Below are positions 1-7,500 of a DNA stretch of 60,502 bases, in pieces. Location: positions 1 to 60,502 of the forward strand of contig NZ_QEQL01000009.1 in NCBI RefSeq assembly GCF_003097135.1, given 5' to 3'. A program made the position numbers and the translations under genes. The DNA is from Pseudomonas sp. URIL14HWK12:I12. Lineage in GTDB: Bacteria; Pseudomonadota; Gammaproteobacteria; Pseudomonadales; Pseudomonadaceae. The stretch's first letter is position 1. Each line of letters starts with the position of its first letter. The notes beneath the pieces are model-generated. The model was given only the letters and a program-made list of their open reading frames with translations. It was not told where the DNA came from and did no database searches.

Positions 1-182
1 ACATCTCCGCTTTCTAGCCAGGCGTGTTTGATCAAGCCAAGCAGACGTTGATCTTCTTTTGCTCGGGCAGATTGAGGCTCGGGCAGCCAGGCGTAGTAGC
101 CGATAGGGTGCACCTTGAGGGTTTGGCAAAGGCGCCGAACCGGGTAATCAGTCGAGTGCTTCTTGATGAAGGCGTACTTCAG
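1..182 (-). CDS. IS3-family transposase OrfB, N-terminal fragment at window edge
   Basis: Translating the minus strand from 182 to 1 gives an open frame starting LKYAFIKKHSTDYPVRR and continuing through HPIGYYAWLPEP and AKEDQRLLGLIKHAW. This is the HTH_21-type N-terminus of IS3-family OrfB, which precedes the DDE catalytic core. The core lies outside the window. OrfB is normally made as an OrfAB fusion by -1 frameshifting, so there is no need for its own start codon here, and none was identified. The frame is not interrupted within the visible part. Confidence 0.7.
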   Translation of the reverse strand, partial: MKYAFIKKHSTDYPVRRLCQTLKVHPIGYYAWLPEPQSARAKEDQRLLGLIKHAWLESGD

Positions 183-456
183 CCGCACTCCTTGGCAAAG
201 TACGCGGCGGCCTTTTCAAGATGTCTCGCTCTTCCGTCACGCGCTTGAGCTCAGCGCGCAGCTTGCGCAGTTCGGCCTGCTGATCGCCGTCTTGCTGACG
301 CTGCTCTTGGGGCTTGCTGTAGACCTTGATCCAGGCGTAAAGGCTGTGCACGGACATGCCCAGGCGCTGGGCGACATCGGCGACGGGTTTGCCTTTTTCG
401 GTCACTTGCTTGACCGCTTCGATCTTGAATTCTTCGGGGTAACGCTGACGACTCAT
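148..456 (-). pseudogene. IS3-family transposase OrfA, probably frameshifted
   Basis: The first 80 or so residues are a typical OrfA: a helix-turn-helix with YPEEFKIEAVKQV and VADVAQRLGMSVHSLYAWIK, followed by a leucine-zipper-like coiled coil (AELRKLRAELKRVTEERDILK). It binds the element's ends. After ERDILK the reading frame becomes PPRTLPRSAAEV, unlike the family. The expected continuation ILKKAAAYFAKECG is present in the -1 frame, because only four A residues occur at 213-216 (complement) where five are needed. This is either a 1-nt deletion that broke orfA or a use of A4G as a slip site. I favour a deletion, because OrfB lies one further frame away. Confidence 0.7.
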
Positions 457-519
457 GGCACCTCTTATTTGGGCCTCATTATGAGGCTTGGAGGTGTCTA
501 TGAAACCAGGGGCGATTCA

Positions 520-798
520 CTATTTGGGTTGGGTCGGATTGGCTCGATTCGATTTGGGGTGACCTGAGGGTAGCGAGGGATGGCTCGCAGACATGGCGTC
601 GGAACGAGTCTTTTAGGATGTATTCCAGGGCAGTGGGGCAGGTCGCTACCGGTCGATTCATCCGTACGGACAGCGTCGACGGTGCACCAGATTTTGGTGA
701 CTCTCGGGTAGGGATTTGAAAGCTGGAAGGATAGGCTTTGATGGGACTTCAGGGCTGGGTGGGATTGCCTGGAATGCCCGGGTTTACTGGTTTGGAGG
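520..798. other. Intergenic stretch between IS end and tRNA-Gly
   Basis: About 280 bp with no supported gene. Short open frames exist but match nothing and lack ribosome binding sites. It is the region downstream of tRNA-Gly on the minus strand. No direct repeat of the tRNA 3' end, which would mark an integration site, was seen. Confidence 0.5.
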
Positions 799-872
799 TG
801 GAGCGGGTAGAGGGAATCGAACCCTCAACTAAAGCTTGGGAAGCTTTCGTTTTACCACTAAACTATACCCGC
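799..872 (-). tRNA. tRNA-Gly (anticodon CCC)
   Basis: The minus strand folds as a full tRNA. The acceptor arm GCGGGTA pairs with TACCCGC, followed by discriminator T and an encoded CCA. The D-loop is TAGTTTAGTGGTAAAAC-like, the anticodon stem is AAAGC/GCTTT with loop TTCCCAA, and the T-loop is GGTTCGATTCC. The anticodon CCC reads GGG glycine codons. It lies downstream of rsuA on the same strand and shows no sign of disruption. Confidence 0.96.
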
Positions 873-989
873 TCGAAGGGTGCACTTTTTACCAGAACCA
901 CCCCCGGTTGGGAACCCCACCCTCGAAATAAATCTCCCGTTGCAGAGCCTGGCATCTCTCGCCCCTTCGCTCGCAGCCTGCCCAACCCG

Positions 990-1682
990 TCACACCAACC
1001 CGATCTCCTCGCTCCTCAAAGCCCTGTATTGCCCCGGCCTTAGCCTCGGGTCCAGCTGCAGCGGCCCCATGCTCAGCCGGTGCAGGCCAGTCACACGGTT
1101 GTGGAAATGGCCGAACATGCGCTTGACCTGATGGTAGCGGCCTTCCACCAGGCTCAGCTCGGCCTTATGGCTACCCAACCGAATGAGGGTGGCGGGTTGG
1201 GTGGTGAGGTTCTCGTAGGCGAAGTACAGGCCCTCTGCGAACACCTTGGCGTAGTACTCCTCAATCGGCTGCTCGGTGTATACGCGGTAGCGCTTGTGCT
1301 GCTGGCTGCCGGGCTGGGTGAGGCGGCGTGACCACTGGCCGTCGTTGGTGAGGATCAACAAACCCGTGGTGTGATAGTCGAGCCGCCCGGCCAGGTGCAG
1401 GCCCTGGCGGTGCTCGGGGGCGAGCAGGTCCAGCACGGTGCGGTGGCTGGGGTCGGTGGTGGCACTCACGCAGCCGGTGGGTTTGTGCAACATGTAGTAG
1501 CGTGCCGGCTCGCCGGCTTGCAGCAAGTGCTCGTCGACTTCGGCGCGGTCAAAGGCACTCACTTCATGCGCTGGCTCCCGGCATACCTGCCCATTGACCC
1601 GTGCGCGGCCTTGGGCAAGCGCGAGCCGCGCCTGCTGGCGGTTGAACGGGCCGCGTAGGGCAATCAGGCGGTCAAGGCGCAT
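990..1682 (-). CDS. rsuA: 16S rRNA pseudouridine(516) synthase RsuA
   Basis: Converts uridine 516 of 16S rRNA to pseudouridine. The 230-residue protein has an N-terminal S4 RNA-binding domain (MRLDRLIALRGPFNRQQARL onwards, residues 1-60) and a catalytic domain with the motif AGRLDYHTTGLLILT, whose Asp102 is the expected catalytic aspartate, as in E. coli RsuA. I chose the ATG at 1682 because MRLDR is the family N-terminus; upstream in-frame residues are cysteine-rich nonsense. The gene overlaps the end of the upstream CWC gene by 11 bp, suggesting translational coupling. tRNA-Gly lies downstream. Confidence 0.93.
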   Translation of the reverse strand: MRLDRLIALRGPFNRQQARLALAQGRARVNGQVCREPAHEVSAFDRAEVDEHLLQAGEPARYYMLHKPTGCVSATTDPSHRTVLDLLAPEHRQGLHLAGRLDYHTTGLLILTNDGQWSRRLTQPGSQQHKRYRVYTEQPIEEYYAKVFAEGLYFAYENLTTQPATLIRLGSHKAELSLVEGRYHQVKRMFGHFHNRVTGLHRLSMGPLQLDPRLRPGQYRALRSEEIGLV

Positions 1683-1893
1683 GCTGTTGCAGCTGTTCAA
1701 GCACGCCGGCGCAGCGCGGGCAAAGGCAACGCGCATTGCGCAGCTCGGGCGGCAGCGCCTGCAGGCGTTCGGCACTGATGCTCACGCCGAAGCACCAGCA
1801 CGGTTCAGCTGTGCCGGCTGCCACGGCACAGCCGTTGCGAGCGCCGCAGGCCGGGCACAGGGTTTCAGGCGCGGGGGCTGTTGGCTTGTTCAC
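1672..1893 (-). CDS. Small cysteine-rich CWC family protein
   Basis: A protein of 73 residues if it starts at the GTG at 1893 (NKPTAPAPETLCPACG...). It contains CPAC, a central CWC triplet and a C-terminal CLCPRCAG, a pattern of metal-binding cysteines typical of the cysteine-rich CWC family. The function of that family is unknown to me; zinc binding is inferred. A longer frame opens at 1947, but the GTG gives a family-like N-terminus. Its start lies inside the 3' end of the diguanylate cyclase gene (29 bp overlap) and its end overlaps rsuA, so the three genes probably share a transcript. Confidence 0.8.
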   Translation of the reverse strand: MNKPTAPAPETLCPACGARNGCAVAAGTAEPCWCFGVSISAERLQALPPELRNARCLCPRCAGVLEQLQQHAP

Positions 1894-3352
1894 TGCACAC
1901 TCGGTTGCGGCCGCTCTGCTTGGCGCGGTAGAGCGCGTTGTCGGCACGGGCGATGATTCTTTCGAGATTGTCGCCCGGCTGCATCAGCGTCAGGCCTACG
2001 CTGGTGGTTATACGCAGCGCTTTGCCGCGGTAATGGAACACATGAGCCTCGGTGCGCTGGCGCACTTTCTCGGCGATGGCCTGGGCCGCGTTGCCGTCGG
2101 TGTCCTTGAGCAACACGATGAATTCTTCCCCGCCCCAGCGGCTGATGATGTCGCTGTGGCGCAGCGTGTCGCGCAGCACCTCGGCAAAGCCGGCCAGCAC
2201 CTCGTCGCCGGCCAGGTGGCCGTGGGTGTCATTGAGCACTTTGAATTTGTCGAGGTCGAGCATCAGCGCGCTCAAGGGCGCCCCGGTGCGCTGCACGTCG
2301 CTCAGCGCCTGGCCGGCCAACAGGTTGAAGCCGCGGCGGTTGGGCAGGTCGGTCAGGCTGTCCTGGGTCGCCAGGGCTTCCACCTGGCGCTGGTAACGGC
2401 GCAATACATGGCTGAACACTAGCACCATCAGCACGATCGCCAGGCCGCAGATGGCAAGGTTCAGGTACAGCGACTGGCGGATGCCGGAGAGTGCGCCGTT
2501 TTCGCGCGTGTCGACGAACAGGTACCAGTGCAGCTCTGGCAGATAGCGAACGTTGAGGAAGTGGCCCGTGCCTTGCTCGCTGTACTCATACTGGCCATCA
2601 GCGGGCCTGGGCAGCCGCGCCATGAGGTCGGCCAGCGCCGGCAAGCTCTGAAGAGCAGTACCGGCACGCGCGCCGCCCGGCCCGCCATCGGCGCCTGTGA
2701 GCATTAGCGTGCCTTGGCTGTCAGCGAAATACACTTGGCGCCCGTAGCGCTGTTGGTAGCGGTCCAGCAGCTTGACCACTGCGTCCACCGTGAGCCCGAC
2801 CCCGGTGGCACCGATGAAGCGGCCTTGGTAATCGAACACTTTGTAGTTGATGAAAAAGGTGAGCTTGTCCTGATTGGCCATGTCCAGGTCGACGTTGATC
2901 TCCGAGGGCTCGGCCATTTCGCGTACGCGCATGTACCACGCGTCGCGAGGCTCCGCCGGGTCGATGTGCTTGAGCACACCCTTGGCCTGGTAGTAAGTGC
3001 GGGTTTGCTCGGATACGAAGAACGCGGTGTAGGCGCCGTAGTGCTCCATCACCTCGTTGAGGTAGCGGGTCATCTGTTGCGGGTTTTGCTCGCCGCTCAT
3101 CACCCAATCGCGCAGAAAGGTGTCGCGCGACATCATCGAGGCAATCAGCGCCGGGCGAATCAGGTCCTTCTGGATTTCCGAATAGACGGTGTCGGAGGTT
3201 AGCGGCAGCTCCGTATTGATGATGCTGTCGCGGATCGAGCTACGCGAGGCGTAGTAGCTGAGTAAGGAGGTGGCGATCAGCGCGCCGGCCAGCAGCATCA
3301 CCAGTGCCGTAATCAGCGGCCTTTGGGAGAAGAGGGAGGAGCGCGAAGGCAT
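1865..3352 (-). CDS. Membrane diguanylate cyclase with periplasmic dCACHE-type sensor
   Basis: Predicted to make cyclic di-GMP from two GTP. The 495-residue protein has a first membrane helix at about 13-33 and a periplasmic region to about 285 resembling double-CACHE ligand sensors (Y-x-Q, DAWYMRVR, NVDLDMANQDKLTFFINYKV). A second helix lies at about 290-313 (AICGLAIVLMVLVF). The GGDEF domain follows, with DLDKFKVLND and active-site signature GGEEF. An RHSD motif five residues before GGEEF fits an inhibitory I-site, so product feedback inhibition is likely. No EAL domain is present. The ligand is unknown. The intact active site argues for real synthase activity. Confidence 0.93.
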   Translation of the reverse strand: MPSRSSLFSQRPLITALVMLLAGALIATSLLSYYASRSSIRDSIINTELPLTSDTVYSEIQKDLIRPALIASMMSRDTFLRDWVMSGEQNPQQMTRYLNEVMEHYGAYTAFFVSEQTRTYYQAKGVLKHIDPAEPRDAWYMRVREMAEPSEINVDLDMANQDKLTFFINYKVFDYQGRFIGATGVGLTVDAVVKLLDRYQQRYGRQVYFADSQGTLMLTGADGGPGGARAGTALQSLPALADLMARLPRPADGQYEYSEQGTGHFLNVRYLPELHWYLFVDTRENGALSGIRQSLYLNLAICGLAIVLMVLVFSHVLRRYQRQVEALATQDSLTDLPNRRGFNLLAGQALSDVQRTGAPLSALMLDLDKFKVLNDTHGHLAGDEVLAGFAEVLRDTLRHSDIISRWGGEEFIVLLKDTDGNAAQAIAEKVRQRTEAHVFHYRGKALRITTSVGLTLMQPGDNLERIIARADNALYRAKQSGRNRVCSEQANSPRA

Positions 3353-3430
3353 GTCGGTTCCGTGAGCTAGTGTCCTGTTGCCAGCATTCTACGTGGAATA
3401 CGTGGCGTGCGAAGCGCTAAAAGGCTGGGC

Positions 3431-4060
3431 TCAGGCGGCAACGCGGATGTTCTGCAGCACCACCGGGCGAGCCCAGGCTTCGTCGAACTGCAGCTCATAT
3501 TGCTGCTGCGCCATCTCGGTGGCCGAGTAGGGCGTATTGGGGGGCGGCAGCAGGTCGGTCTCGAATTCCGCGATCGGTAAATAGAGCGAGCGGGGCGAGG
3601 GGCCGGGGCCCGGCGTAGGGATAGCTTTGCCGTAGTTCATCACCACCGGGCGTGCCCACGCTTCGTCGAATTGCAGCTCGTACTGCTGCTGCGCAATCTC
3701 CGCAGGCGGGTAGGGTGTCGCAGGTTTGGGCAGCAGGTCGGTATCGAACTCTGCAATCGGCAGGAACAGCGGCTTGGGTGGCTCGATCACCTTCTCGGTG
3801 ATGGGGCAGGCACGCTGGTCGTTGATTTGTTCGAGGGTTGGCTCGCCACTGGCCGGCGCTGCGTTTTCGTCGATGGGCTGCGCGAGCAGTTCGAAGGCAC
3901 CTTCGGCACCGGCTTCGATATCGCCCCGGCGCTCGGCCTGCGCGCGAGCGAAGAAGTCCTGCCACAGCGTGCTGCTGCCGCCAAGGGTCTGGACGTTGCG
4001 CTGGCTGTAGTTCCCGACAGGGGAGACGTAACCGACAGGGGCGGAGACGAAATCGGACAT
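3431..4060 (-). CDS. Unknown protein with two near-identical 43-residue repeats
   Basis: No family recognised. The 209-residue protein has no signal peptide or membrane helix. Residues 1-95 are polar (LWQDFFARAQAERRGD). Residues 98-140 and 159-201 are a tandem repeat with 35 of 43 identical positions, each carrying LPIAEF[DE]TDLLP and AQQQYELQFDEAWARPVV, separated by a proline-rich linker (AIPTPGPGPSP). The repeats are also similar at DNA level (period 183 bp), so the duplication is fairly recent or kept by gene conversion. It is transcribed away from rsmJ. The repeat unit could be a peptide-binding or assembly module; this is a guess. Confidence 0.75.
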   Translation of the reverse strand: MSDFVSAPVGYVSPVGNYSQRNVQTLGGSSTLWQDFFARAQAERRGDIEAGAEGAFELLAQPIDENAAPASGEPTLEQINDQRACPITEKVIEPPKPLFLPIAEFDTDLLPKPATPYPPAEIAQQQYELQFDEAWARPVVMNYGKAIPTPGPGPSPRSLYLPIAEFETDLLPPPNTPYSATEMAQQQYELQFDEAWARPVVLQNIRVAA

Positions 4061-4155
4061 GGGATTCGGGCGCTGGGCTGAGTTCTGGCAAAATACCGGA
4101 CACTGTTGCTATCGGCTAGCCCGGCCGTCGCTTTAACCCCGTTGCGAGAAACCCC

Positions 4156-4947
4156 ATGCCAGACCGACAGACGGCGCCTGTATTGCAAGTCCAGGCCCTA
4201 GGCGATGCTTATTCCTCCCTTGCCCGGCAGTGGGCCGAGCGCCTGGGGTTGCCGTTGTTCGATGGCTCTGCAGAGCTTGCCTTGCAGGTAGGGGAGCCGG
4301 GCCTGCAGCTGCAACTGCTTGGCCCTCAGGCACCGGGGCCGGTGCGAGTGGACTTCGTCGAGGGCGCCGCAGCCCACCGGCGACAGTTCGGCGGTGGTAG
4401 CGGGCAGATGATTGCCAAGGCGGTTGGCCTGCAGGCCGGCGTACGCCCTCAGGTGCTCGATGCCACCGCAGGCCTGGGTGGCGACGCGTTCGTGCTTGCG
4501 TGCCTGGGCTGCCCACTGCAGTTGATCGAGCGCCAGCCGGTGATCGCTGCGTTGTTGGAAGATGGCCTGGCGCGCGCTGCGCAGTCGGCCGAGACTGCCG
4601 ATATCGCAGCGCGCATGCAGTTGCTCCAGGGCAACGCCATCGACGTGATGGGCCACTGGCACGGCGAGCCTCCGCAGGTGATCTACCTGGACCCGATGTT
4701 TCCCCATCGCGACAAAAGCGCGTTGGTGAAAAAAGAGATGCGCCTGTTTCGGCCCTTGGTAGGGGATGACCTGGACGCGCCTGCGTTGCTGGAGGCTGCG
4801 CTGGCGCTGGCCAGCCACCGCGTGGTGGTCAAGCGGCCACGCAAGGCACCTGCCCTCGAAGGGCGGGCGCCTAGCTTGGTGATCGAGGGTAAGTCGAGCC
4901 GGTATGACGTCTACCCGCTCAAGGCGCTCAAGCCCCCGTCGCGTTAG
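4156..4947 (+). CDS. rsmJ: 16S rRNA (guanine(1516)-N2)-methyltransferase RsmJ
   Basis: S-adenosylmethionine-dependent methylation of G1516 in 16S rRNA. The 263-residue protein has the RsmJ/YhiQ hallmarks: RVDFVEGAAAHRRQFGGG, the SAM-binding motif VLDATAGLGGDAFVLA, ERQPVIAALLEDGL and the catalytic-type motif VIYLDPMFPHRDKSALVKKEMR, then VKRPRKAP near the end. Length fits the family. Its stop codon overlaps that of glpD in a tail-to-tail arrangement (4944-4947). Upstream, the 95 bp to the divergent repeat protein must hold both promoters. Confidence 0.95.
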   Translation: MPDRQTAPVLQVQALGDAYSSLARQWAERLGLPLFDGSAELALQVGEPGLQLQLLGPQAPGPVRVDFVEGAAAHRRQFGGGSGQMIAKAVGLQAGVRPQVLDATAGLGGDAFVLACLGCPLQLIERQPVIAALLEDGLARAAQSAETADIAARMQLLQGNAIDVMGHWHGEPPQVIYLDPMFPHRDKSALVKKEMRLFRPLVGDDLDAPALLEAALALASHRVVVKRPRKAPALEGRAPSLVIEGKSSRYDVYPLKALKPPSR

Positions 4948-6470
4948 GCTGCCTGGCTCTGGTGCTGCCGGCTCAGGTAGTCCCGCAGTGCCTGTTGCTG
5001 CTCGGGCGTGGTGAATAGGCCGAGCTTGGTGCGGCGCCACAGGATGTCGTCGGCTTCCAGTGCCCATTCTTCGCGGCACAGGTAATCCACCTCACGGGCC
5101 GTCAGGCCGCCGCCAAAGTCCTGGCCGAGGTCGTCGACGCCGCTGGCGCCTTCGAGCAGCGCCCAGCTGCGAGAGCCGTAAGTGGTGGCCCAGCGCTGTG
5201 CGATATCTGCCGGTAGCCAGGCATGGCGGGCGCGCAACTCGGTGGCCAGGGCTTGCGGGGTGGTCATGTTCTCGCCACCGGGCAGCGGTGCCTTGGCCGT
5301 CCAGCTGCCTTTCATGTTCGGGAACCATGGCGCCAGGTCGGCCATGGCCGACTCGGCCAGCTTGCGATAAGTGGTCAGCTTGCCACCAAACACCGACAAC
5401 AGCGGTGGCTCGTTGCGTTCACCCGAAAGCGCCAAGGTGTAGTCGCGTGTAATTGCCGAGGGGTTGTCGGACTCGTCATTGCACAGCGGGCGGACGCCCG
5501 AGTAGGTGCGTACGATGTCATCGCGCGAGAGCTGCTGTTTGAAGTGGCCGTTGATCACCTGAAGGATGTAATCGGTTTCGGCTTCGGTGATCGCTACCTT
5601 GGCCGGGTCACCGGTGTATTCGCGGTCGGTGGTACCGATCAGCGTGAATTGCTCCATGTAAGGAATGGCAAACACGATGCGCTTGTCTTCATTCTGCAGA
5701 ATGTAGGCATGCTCGCCTTCATACAGGCGGGGCACCACCAGGTGGCTGCCCTGGATGAGGCGGATACCGTAGGCCGACTCGAGCTTGAAGTCTTCACGCA
5801 GCAGTTGAGCGACCCACGGGCCTGCAGCGTTCACCAGCGCCTTGGCGCGAATCGAGAACTGCGTGCCGTCTGCCCGTTCCATGTTCAGGTGCCAGAGGCC
5901 CTGGCTACGGCGTGCACCCACGCAACGGGTGCGGGTATGGATGTGCGCGCCGTTGTCACGGGCAGCTTGAGCGTTGAGCACGACCAGCCGTGCATCGTCG
6001 ACCCAGCAGTCGGAGTATTCGAAGCCACGCTTGAGTTCGGCCTTGAGCGGGTTGCGCGGGCCGAAGCGCAGGCTGCGCGACGCCGGGAGCTTTTCACGCT
6101 TGCCCAGGTGATCGTAGAGAAACAGGCCTGCGCGGATCATCCAGGCCGGGCGCAGGTGGGGCTGGTGCGGCAGCACGAAGCGCAGCGGCTTGACGATGTG
6201 CGGCGCTTTGGCGAGCAGCACTTCGCGCTCGGCAAGCGCTTCACGCACCAGGCGAAACTCATAGTGCTCAAGGTATCGCAGGCCGCCATGAATCAGCTTG
6301 CTGCTTGCCGACGAGGTGTGCTTGGCGAGGTCGTCGCGTTCGCACAGGAATACCGACAGGCCACGGCCAGCGGCGTCCGAAGCAATCCCGACGCCGTTGA
6401 TGCCGCCACCGATCACGGCAACGTCATAGGCTTCGGCCAGAGGGGGGACGGGGGTAGTGTGTCGGGACAT
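4944..6470 (-). CDS. glpD: Aerobic glycerol-3-phosphate dehydrogenase GlpD
   Basis: FAD enzyme at the inner membrane that oxidises sn-glycerol 3-phosphate to dihydroxyacetone phosphate and feeds electrons to quinone. The 508-residue protein begins with an FAD-binding Rossmann motif (DVAVIGGGINGVGIASDAAG) and shows the GlpD motifs SSKLIHGGLRYLEHYEF, ALVNAAGPWV, TDREYTGDP, SGVRPL and GGKLTTYRKLAE. I chose the ATG at 6470 (MSRHTTP); a longer frame to 6533 runs into the operator region. A GlpR-type operator lies 58-72 bp upstream. glpR is upstream on the same strand. Confidence 0.95.
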   Translation of the reverse strand: MSRHTTPVPPLAEAYDVAVIGGGINGVGIASDAAGRGLSVFLCERDDLAKHTSSASSKLIHGGLRYLEHYEFRLVREALAEREVLLAKAPHIVKPLRFVLPHQPHLRPAWMIRAGLFLYDHLGKREKLPASRSLRFGPRNPLKAELKRGFEYSDCWVDDARLVVLNAQAARDNGAHIHTRTRCVGARRSQGLWHLNMERADGTQFSIRAKALVNAAGPWVAQLLREDFKLESAYGIRLIQGSHLVVPRLYEGEHAYILQNEDKRIVFAIPYMEQFTLIGTTDREYTGDPAKVAITEAETDYILQVINGHFKQQLSRDDIVRTYSGVRPLCNDESDNPSAITRDYTLALSGERNEPPLLSVFGGKLTTYRKLAESAMADLAPWFPNMKGSWTAKAPLPGGENMTTPQALATELRARHAWLPADIAQRWATTYGSRSWALLEGASGVDDLGQDFGGGLTAREVDYLCREEWALEADDILWRRTKLGLFTTPEQQQALRDYLSRQHQSQAA

Positions 6471-6527
6471 CGGGGCAGCCTCCCAGCATTCGCACGGCGG
6501 TGGTCGGTTTCGAATCCGCGTGAAACC

Positions 6528-6542
6528 GAACATTCAATGTTC
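6528..6542. promoter_or_regulatory. Putative GlpR operator upstream of glpD
   Basis: A perfect inverted repeat GAACAT-TCA-ATGTTC lies between glpR and glpD, resembling the TTCG/GAACAT-type sites bound by GlpR. Two further direct GAACAT half-sites occur at 6623-6628 and 6633-6638. The position fits repression of glpD by the adjacent glpR product. Binding is inferred from sequence only. Confidence 0.6.
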
Positions 6543-6639
6543 ATTTCCGAAAATAGTAGCGCAACAAAACGAGCATCGCTACCCACCTTCGATTGATAAA
6601 TTCGATCAAAGTGCAAGAAAAAGAACATAAGCGAACATT

Positions 6640-6661
6640 GCCACCGCCGGCCGGCGGTGGC
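6640..6661. terminator. Perfect 22-bp palindrome just after glpR
   Basis: GCCACCGCCGG is followed directly by its exact complement CCGGCGGTGGC, ten bases beyond the glpR stop. In RNA the innermost bases form the loop of a very GC-rich hairpin. It has no T-run on the minus strand, so it may slow or end glpR transcription with help, or protect the 3' end of the mRNA. It separates glpR from the glpD operator region. Confidence 0.5.
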
Positions 6662-6670
6662 GGGGAGGGG

Positions 6671-7429
6671 TCAGACGACTTCCAGGCGTACTTTGTGCTC
6701 GTTGAGCACGGCCATCAGCGCGGGGGCGGGCGCTTCGTTGGTGACCAGGCAATCGACCAGCCCGATCGAGCCCATGCGCACCATGGCATTGCGCCCGAAC
6801 TTGCTGGAGTCGGCGGCCAGGATCACCTGCCGGGCGTTGGCGATGATCGCCTGCGATACGCGCACTTCCTGATAATCGAAATCCAGCAGGCTGCCATCGC
6901 CTTCATCGATGCCGCTGATGCCGACCAAGGCGTAGTCGACCTTGAACTGCTGAATGAAATCGGCGCAAGCCTGGCCGACCACGCCGCCGTCGCGCCGCAC
7001 GGTGCCGCCGGCCAGCAGCACTTCGAAGTCATCCTTGCCGCTCAGGATCGAAGCCACATGGATATTGTTGGTGATGATCTTGAGCTGGTGATGGTTGAGC
7101 AGCGCCCGGGCGATGCATTCGGTGGTGGTACCGATGTTGATGAACAGCGAGGCGTGATCCGGCACCTGCTCGGCCACTTTGTCGGCGATACGCTGCTTCT
7201 CGTCGCGCATCTGGTCGGCGCGCATGGCGTAGGCGGTGTTCTCGATACTCGAGTCATAGGCTGCGCCACCGTGGTAGCGGCGCAGCAGGTTGCTCTCGGC
7301 CAGTTGGTTGATGTCGCGGCGAATGGTCTGAGGGGTGACGACGAATTGCTGGGCCATCTCCTCGATGCTGACGTAACCGCGCTCACGCACCAGTTCGAGG
7401 ATCTGCTGCTGGCGGGGGGGCAGGTTCAT
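6671..7429 (-). CDS. glpR: DeoR-family glycerol-3-phosphate regulon repressor GlpR
   Basis: Repressor of glycerol-3-phosphate genes, released by glycerol 3-phosphate. The 252-residue protein has an N-terminal DeoR helix-turn-helix (RQQQILELVRERGYVSIEEM, then TPQTIRRDINQL, residues 5-45) and a sugar-phosphate-binding domain with INIGTTTECIARAL, ITNNIHVASIL and LLAGGTVRRDGGVVG. These are features of GlpR. It sits directly upstream of glpD. In the P. putida and P. aeruginosa arrangement I recall, glpF and glpK flank this regulator; here a GreA/GreB-type gene takes that position. Confidence 0.94.
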   Translation of the reverse strand: MNLPPRQQQILELVRERGYVSIEEMAQQFVVTPQTIRRDINQLAESNLLRRYHGGAAYDSSIENTAYAMRADQMRDEKQRIADKVAEQVPDHASLFINIGTTTECIARALLNHHQLKIITNNIHVASILSGKDDFEVLLAGGTVRRDGGVVGQACADFIQQFKVDYALVGISGIDEGDGSLLDFDYQEVRVSQAIIANARQVILAADSSKFGRNAMVRMGSIGLVDCLVTNEAPAPALMAVLNEHKVRLEVV

Positions 7430-7500
7430 AGGAGTCCTTGGGCTGCCTTCGGGATGGCCGCATCATGCCGGAGCAGGCAGCCGCAAAACAATGCATGGGG

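Larger units (their letters stand above)
1..519 (-). mobile_element. IS3-family insertion sequence, left part, cut by the window edge
   Basis: An insertion sequence lies on the minus strand with its transposase start side facing right. The probable terminal repeat starts at 519 and reads TGAATCGCCCCTGGTTTC on the minus strand, the TG-starting end typical of IS3-family elements in pseudomonads. Inside it are orfA (start codon 454-456) and the first part of orfB, which leaves the window at base 1. The right end and the target duplication cannot be seen. The element is about 280 bp downstream of the 3' end of a tRNA-Gly gene. The boundary at 519 is inferred from recalled similarity of the end sequence, not from a second copy. 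Confidence 0.8.

Noticed and set aside
1..872. Genomic island inserted at tRNA-Gly
   Set aside because: No integrase, no direct repeat of the tRNA 3' end and only a small IS next to it; the tRNA is intact and the IS end is 280 bp away.
5223..6596. Long plus-strand frame of 457 codons opposite glpD
   Set aside because: GlpD motifs on the minus strand are unambiguous; the plus frame is an antisense shadow.
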